Made by a program: the position numbers and the translations under genes. 64,000 nt of DNA from Varroa destructor (Eukaryota > Arthropoda > Arachnida > Mesostigmata > Varroidae). Under the pieces are notes generated by a model that ran no database searches, was not told where the DNA came from, and worked only from the letters and a program-made list of their open reading frames with translations. The stretch is taken from contig NW_019211457.1 in the NCBI RefSeq assembly GCF_002443255.2, positions 45,105,820 through 45,169,819 on the forward strand, written 5' to 3'. Each line of letters starts with the position of its first letter. Position 1 is the first letter of the stretch. This document shows, one piece after another, positions 62,324-64,000 of the stretch.

Positions 62324-63906
62324 ATGTTAGAACGTCAGGAAAAAGAGCTTGTAGTAGATCTTCACGAAGGTCTGTGCTTTAATGAGTTTGGCCGTGCTGT
62401 AACAAGCTTGTTAGAAGATCTACTATATCGGACGTGTCATCTCGACTTACCTGTCAAGTGAGTTATGGTGTCACTAATCAACCGTCAAATAATATCAAAA
62501 AATGCAGTTAAAACTAGCAGTTTCGCTAGAATCGTCGTTTGAAAGAATGGCAGATTCCATATTCTGTACATTATCATCTACCTATTTCTAAGACAGCATC
62601 TAATTGAACCTTTATCTGTTCCTTAGGCATCTGAACCTCGTGCAAGACGAATTGACGCCTCGAAATAGAAAAGATTTTGAAAGACTGAGGAACATTCTTC
62701 AGTCTGTCGAACGTCTCGCGTCATCGGGAACCCTCGCGGAGGTGAGTGCCCTATCCTTTTATGTATGTGGGCGCTTTTGCATAATAACTAGTTTCGTTAA
62801 TACATAATAGTACATAGCTCTAATGTGACAGCATAACAAGTATGATGAGAACAGCACTAGAATTTTTTACGATTCAATTTAAGCAGTATTTAATATCTAT
62901 ATAGTTCAAAAGCAAGAATAACGCATAGCTTTCTCCTGAGAATGCTCGTCACGAGTACAGTACTTGTTTAATTAAACCAAATAGTGTATCTTATAGGTTT
63001 GACTAAAGAGACACAGAGAAGCCATCAAAGAAGCTAAAGACTGAGCTTCACTTTTGCTTTATGGTGGAAATTCTTCGCCAATGAAACATTTAGTTAAATG
63101 TTTTGATTAAAGCCATTTTATGACGCACACAGCTGTGAAATCGTCTTTTGAAATATGTATGTCACTACCTATATAATATGATGTAATAAGATATATAGGA
63201 TAATCATCGTCAGGTTAAAGTTAAATTGTGTTGTGTTTGTTTCGTTCGATGTTAGCACCTAATCATTAGACACCTGTATCAAGGTCTGTTTTCGAATTAC
63301 AAAACCTGTTCAATTTTTATTGACGCATATTTACATCTCTGCCATGTTTTTTTTTAAGTTTTCTTGACGTTCTCACATATTTTTCCGTTCTTACAGGTGG
63401 TCCTTCTGCAGGGGTCGACAGTTCCTCTGGCCCAGACAGCCACACACATTTGTATGCATCCAGCGTTATGGGATGACAATACCCCGCGCTGTGACTCTGC
63501 CTTACGAGATTCGATTATAAAGATTTTTCGCGCAGTTTGCGCTGCAGATCTGCCAAGTCCAAAGTTTTCCAAGAGTTTCCTATTCGTCCGACTCATTCCG
63601 CGACCATCCATACGGACGTTCTCCTCTAGCGACCTTCCGTCGATACGAACAGACGAATGTGGCGAGGTGATGTCAGCAAATTCGGCCGGTACTCGATTAT
63701 CGGCGACAGCCGAAGCGTTTGATGTGGAGGGTTTCGAACGACGCGCGGGCTTGCCAGTAAGTCGCGCCAAATGTCGTACCGTTTTCTGTCTGCGACAAGA
63801 TGGTGAGCGTAGACGAATCAATGAAAATGCCGACACGTCGGATAAGGAGAGCCCTGGTGTCTGGCTGCAGCTAATACAACACTTGCCGACAGTGTCGTGT
63901 TCCTAA
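62324..63906 (+). CDS. MAD2L1BP: Probable MAD2L1BP / p31comet, spindle-checkpoint silencing factor
   Basis: There are three exons: 62324-62457, 62627-62741 and 63397-63906 (stop TAA), phases 2 and 0, consensus donors GTGAGT at both introns, giving 252 aa (human 274). p31comet is a HORMA-fold Mad2 mimic that binds closed Mad2 and, with TRIP13, disassembles checkpoint complexes. The order of blocks fits the family: a helix followed by LLEDLLYRTCHLDLPVKHL (compare the LLKHIMYQRQQLPLPYEQL type), a helix with LRNILQSVERLAS, a beta strand VVLLQGSTVPLAQ (compare VLILLGG), and SALRDSIIKIFRAVCAAD (compare the CLRRLFRAIFMAD type). The region after residue 160 is divergent and polar, ending in a tryptophan-containing segment. 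No rival family explains this order, but identity is low, so the call is probable rather than certain. Confidence 0.55.
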
Positions 63907-64000
63907 ACCTGTAGGTGTACGTAGGAAAATACAAAAAGAAAGAGATAGAAGCATCTCGACAAATGCAATTAATATTGAATGTTTCTTGATGAATATATAT

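Noticed and set aside
63354..63836. 160-codon minus-strand frame opposite exon 3 of the p31comet-like gene
   Set aside because: It is a shadow frame; the plus strand has matching splice sites and family-like blocks.
1..64000. Transposons, retroelements, CRISPR arrays, bacterial-type systems
   Set aside because: No reverse transcriptase, transposase or integrase motifs, no terminal repeats paired with such genes, and no regularly spaced repeats were seen.

Overview
The window is eukaryotic nuclear DNA. Genes are split by introns with GT..AG boundaries and preserved reading phase, intergenic DNA is AT-rich with (AT)n, (CT)n and (GAAA)n microsatellites, and there are no operons or Shine-Dalgarno signals. 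The gene set (TAL1/SCL-type bHLH, PIG-Q, CDC45, NUP107, SNAP29, and probable RAP1/TERF2IP and p31comet) is that of a bilaterian animal. Compact genes and codon use suggest an arthropod. A mite or other chelicerate would fit, because Drosophila has no recognisable RAP1, but the sequence alone does not prove this.

Layout from left to right: first exon of an unrecognised nuclear protein (83-370, minus); about 6.9 kb of apparently non-coding DNA; a small single zinc-finger gene (7303-8937, plus); a candidate secreted ten-cysteine protein in two exons (9923-10847, minus); a three-exon TAL1/HLH3B gene (12797-20016, minus) whose large intron may hold a tiny plus-strand gene (17054-17370); about 8.9 kb without a recognised gene; an 11-exon RAP1/TERF2IP-like telomere protein gene (28932-36053, minus); PIG-Q (38831-40330, plus); CDC45 (41243-44192, minus); NUP107 in 13 exons (46424-53671, plus); SNAP29 in four exons (55810-60631, minus); and a three-exon gene resembling MAD2L1BP/p31comet (62324-63906, plus).

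The exon models were built by hand. For each multi-exon gene I required splice sites, phase continuity and an uninterrupted product. The resulting lengths are 546 aa (CDC45), 903 aa (NUP107), 272 aa (SNAP29), 351 aa (TAL1), about 450 aa (RAP1-like) and 252 aa (p31comet-like), close to the family sizes where these are known. The genes do not form a pathway cluster, though several serve chromosome replication and segregation (CDC45, RAP1-like, p31comet-like, NUP107). E2F-type GGCGCC elements lie upstream of CDC45, upstream of the p31comet-like gene and between RAP1-like and PIG-Q.

No rRNA, convincing tRNA, transposase, reverse transcriptase or CRISPR array was seen. The least described items are the secreted ten-cysteine protein, the nested small gene in the TAL1 intron and the divergent RAP1-like gene.
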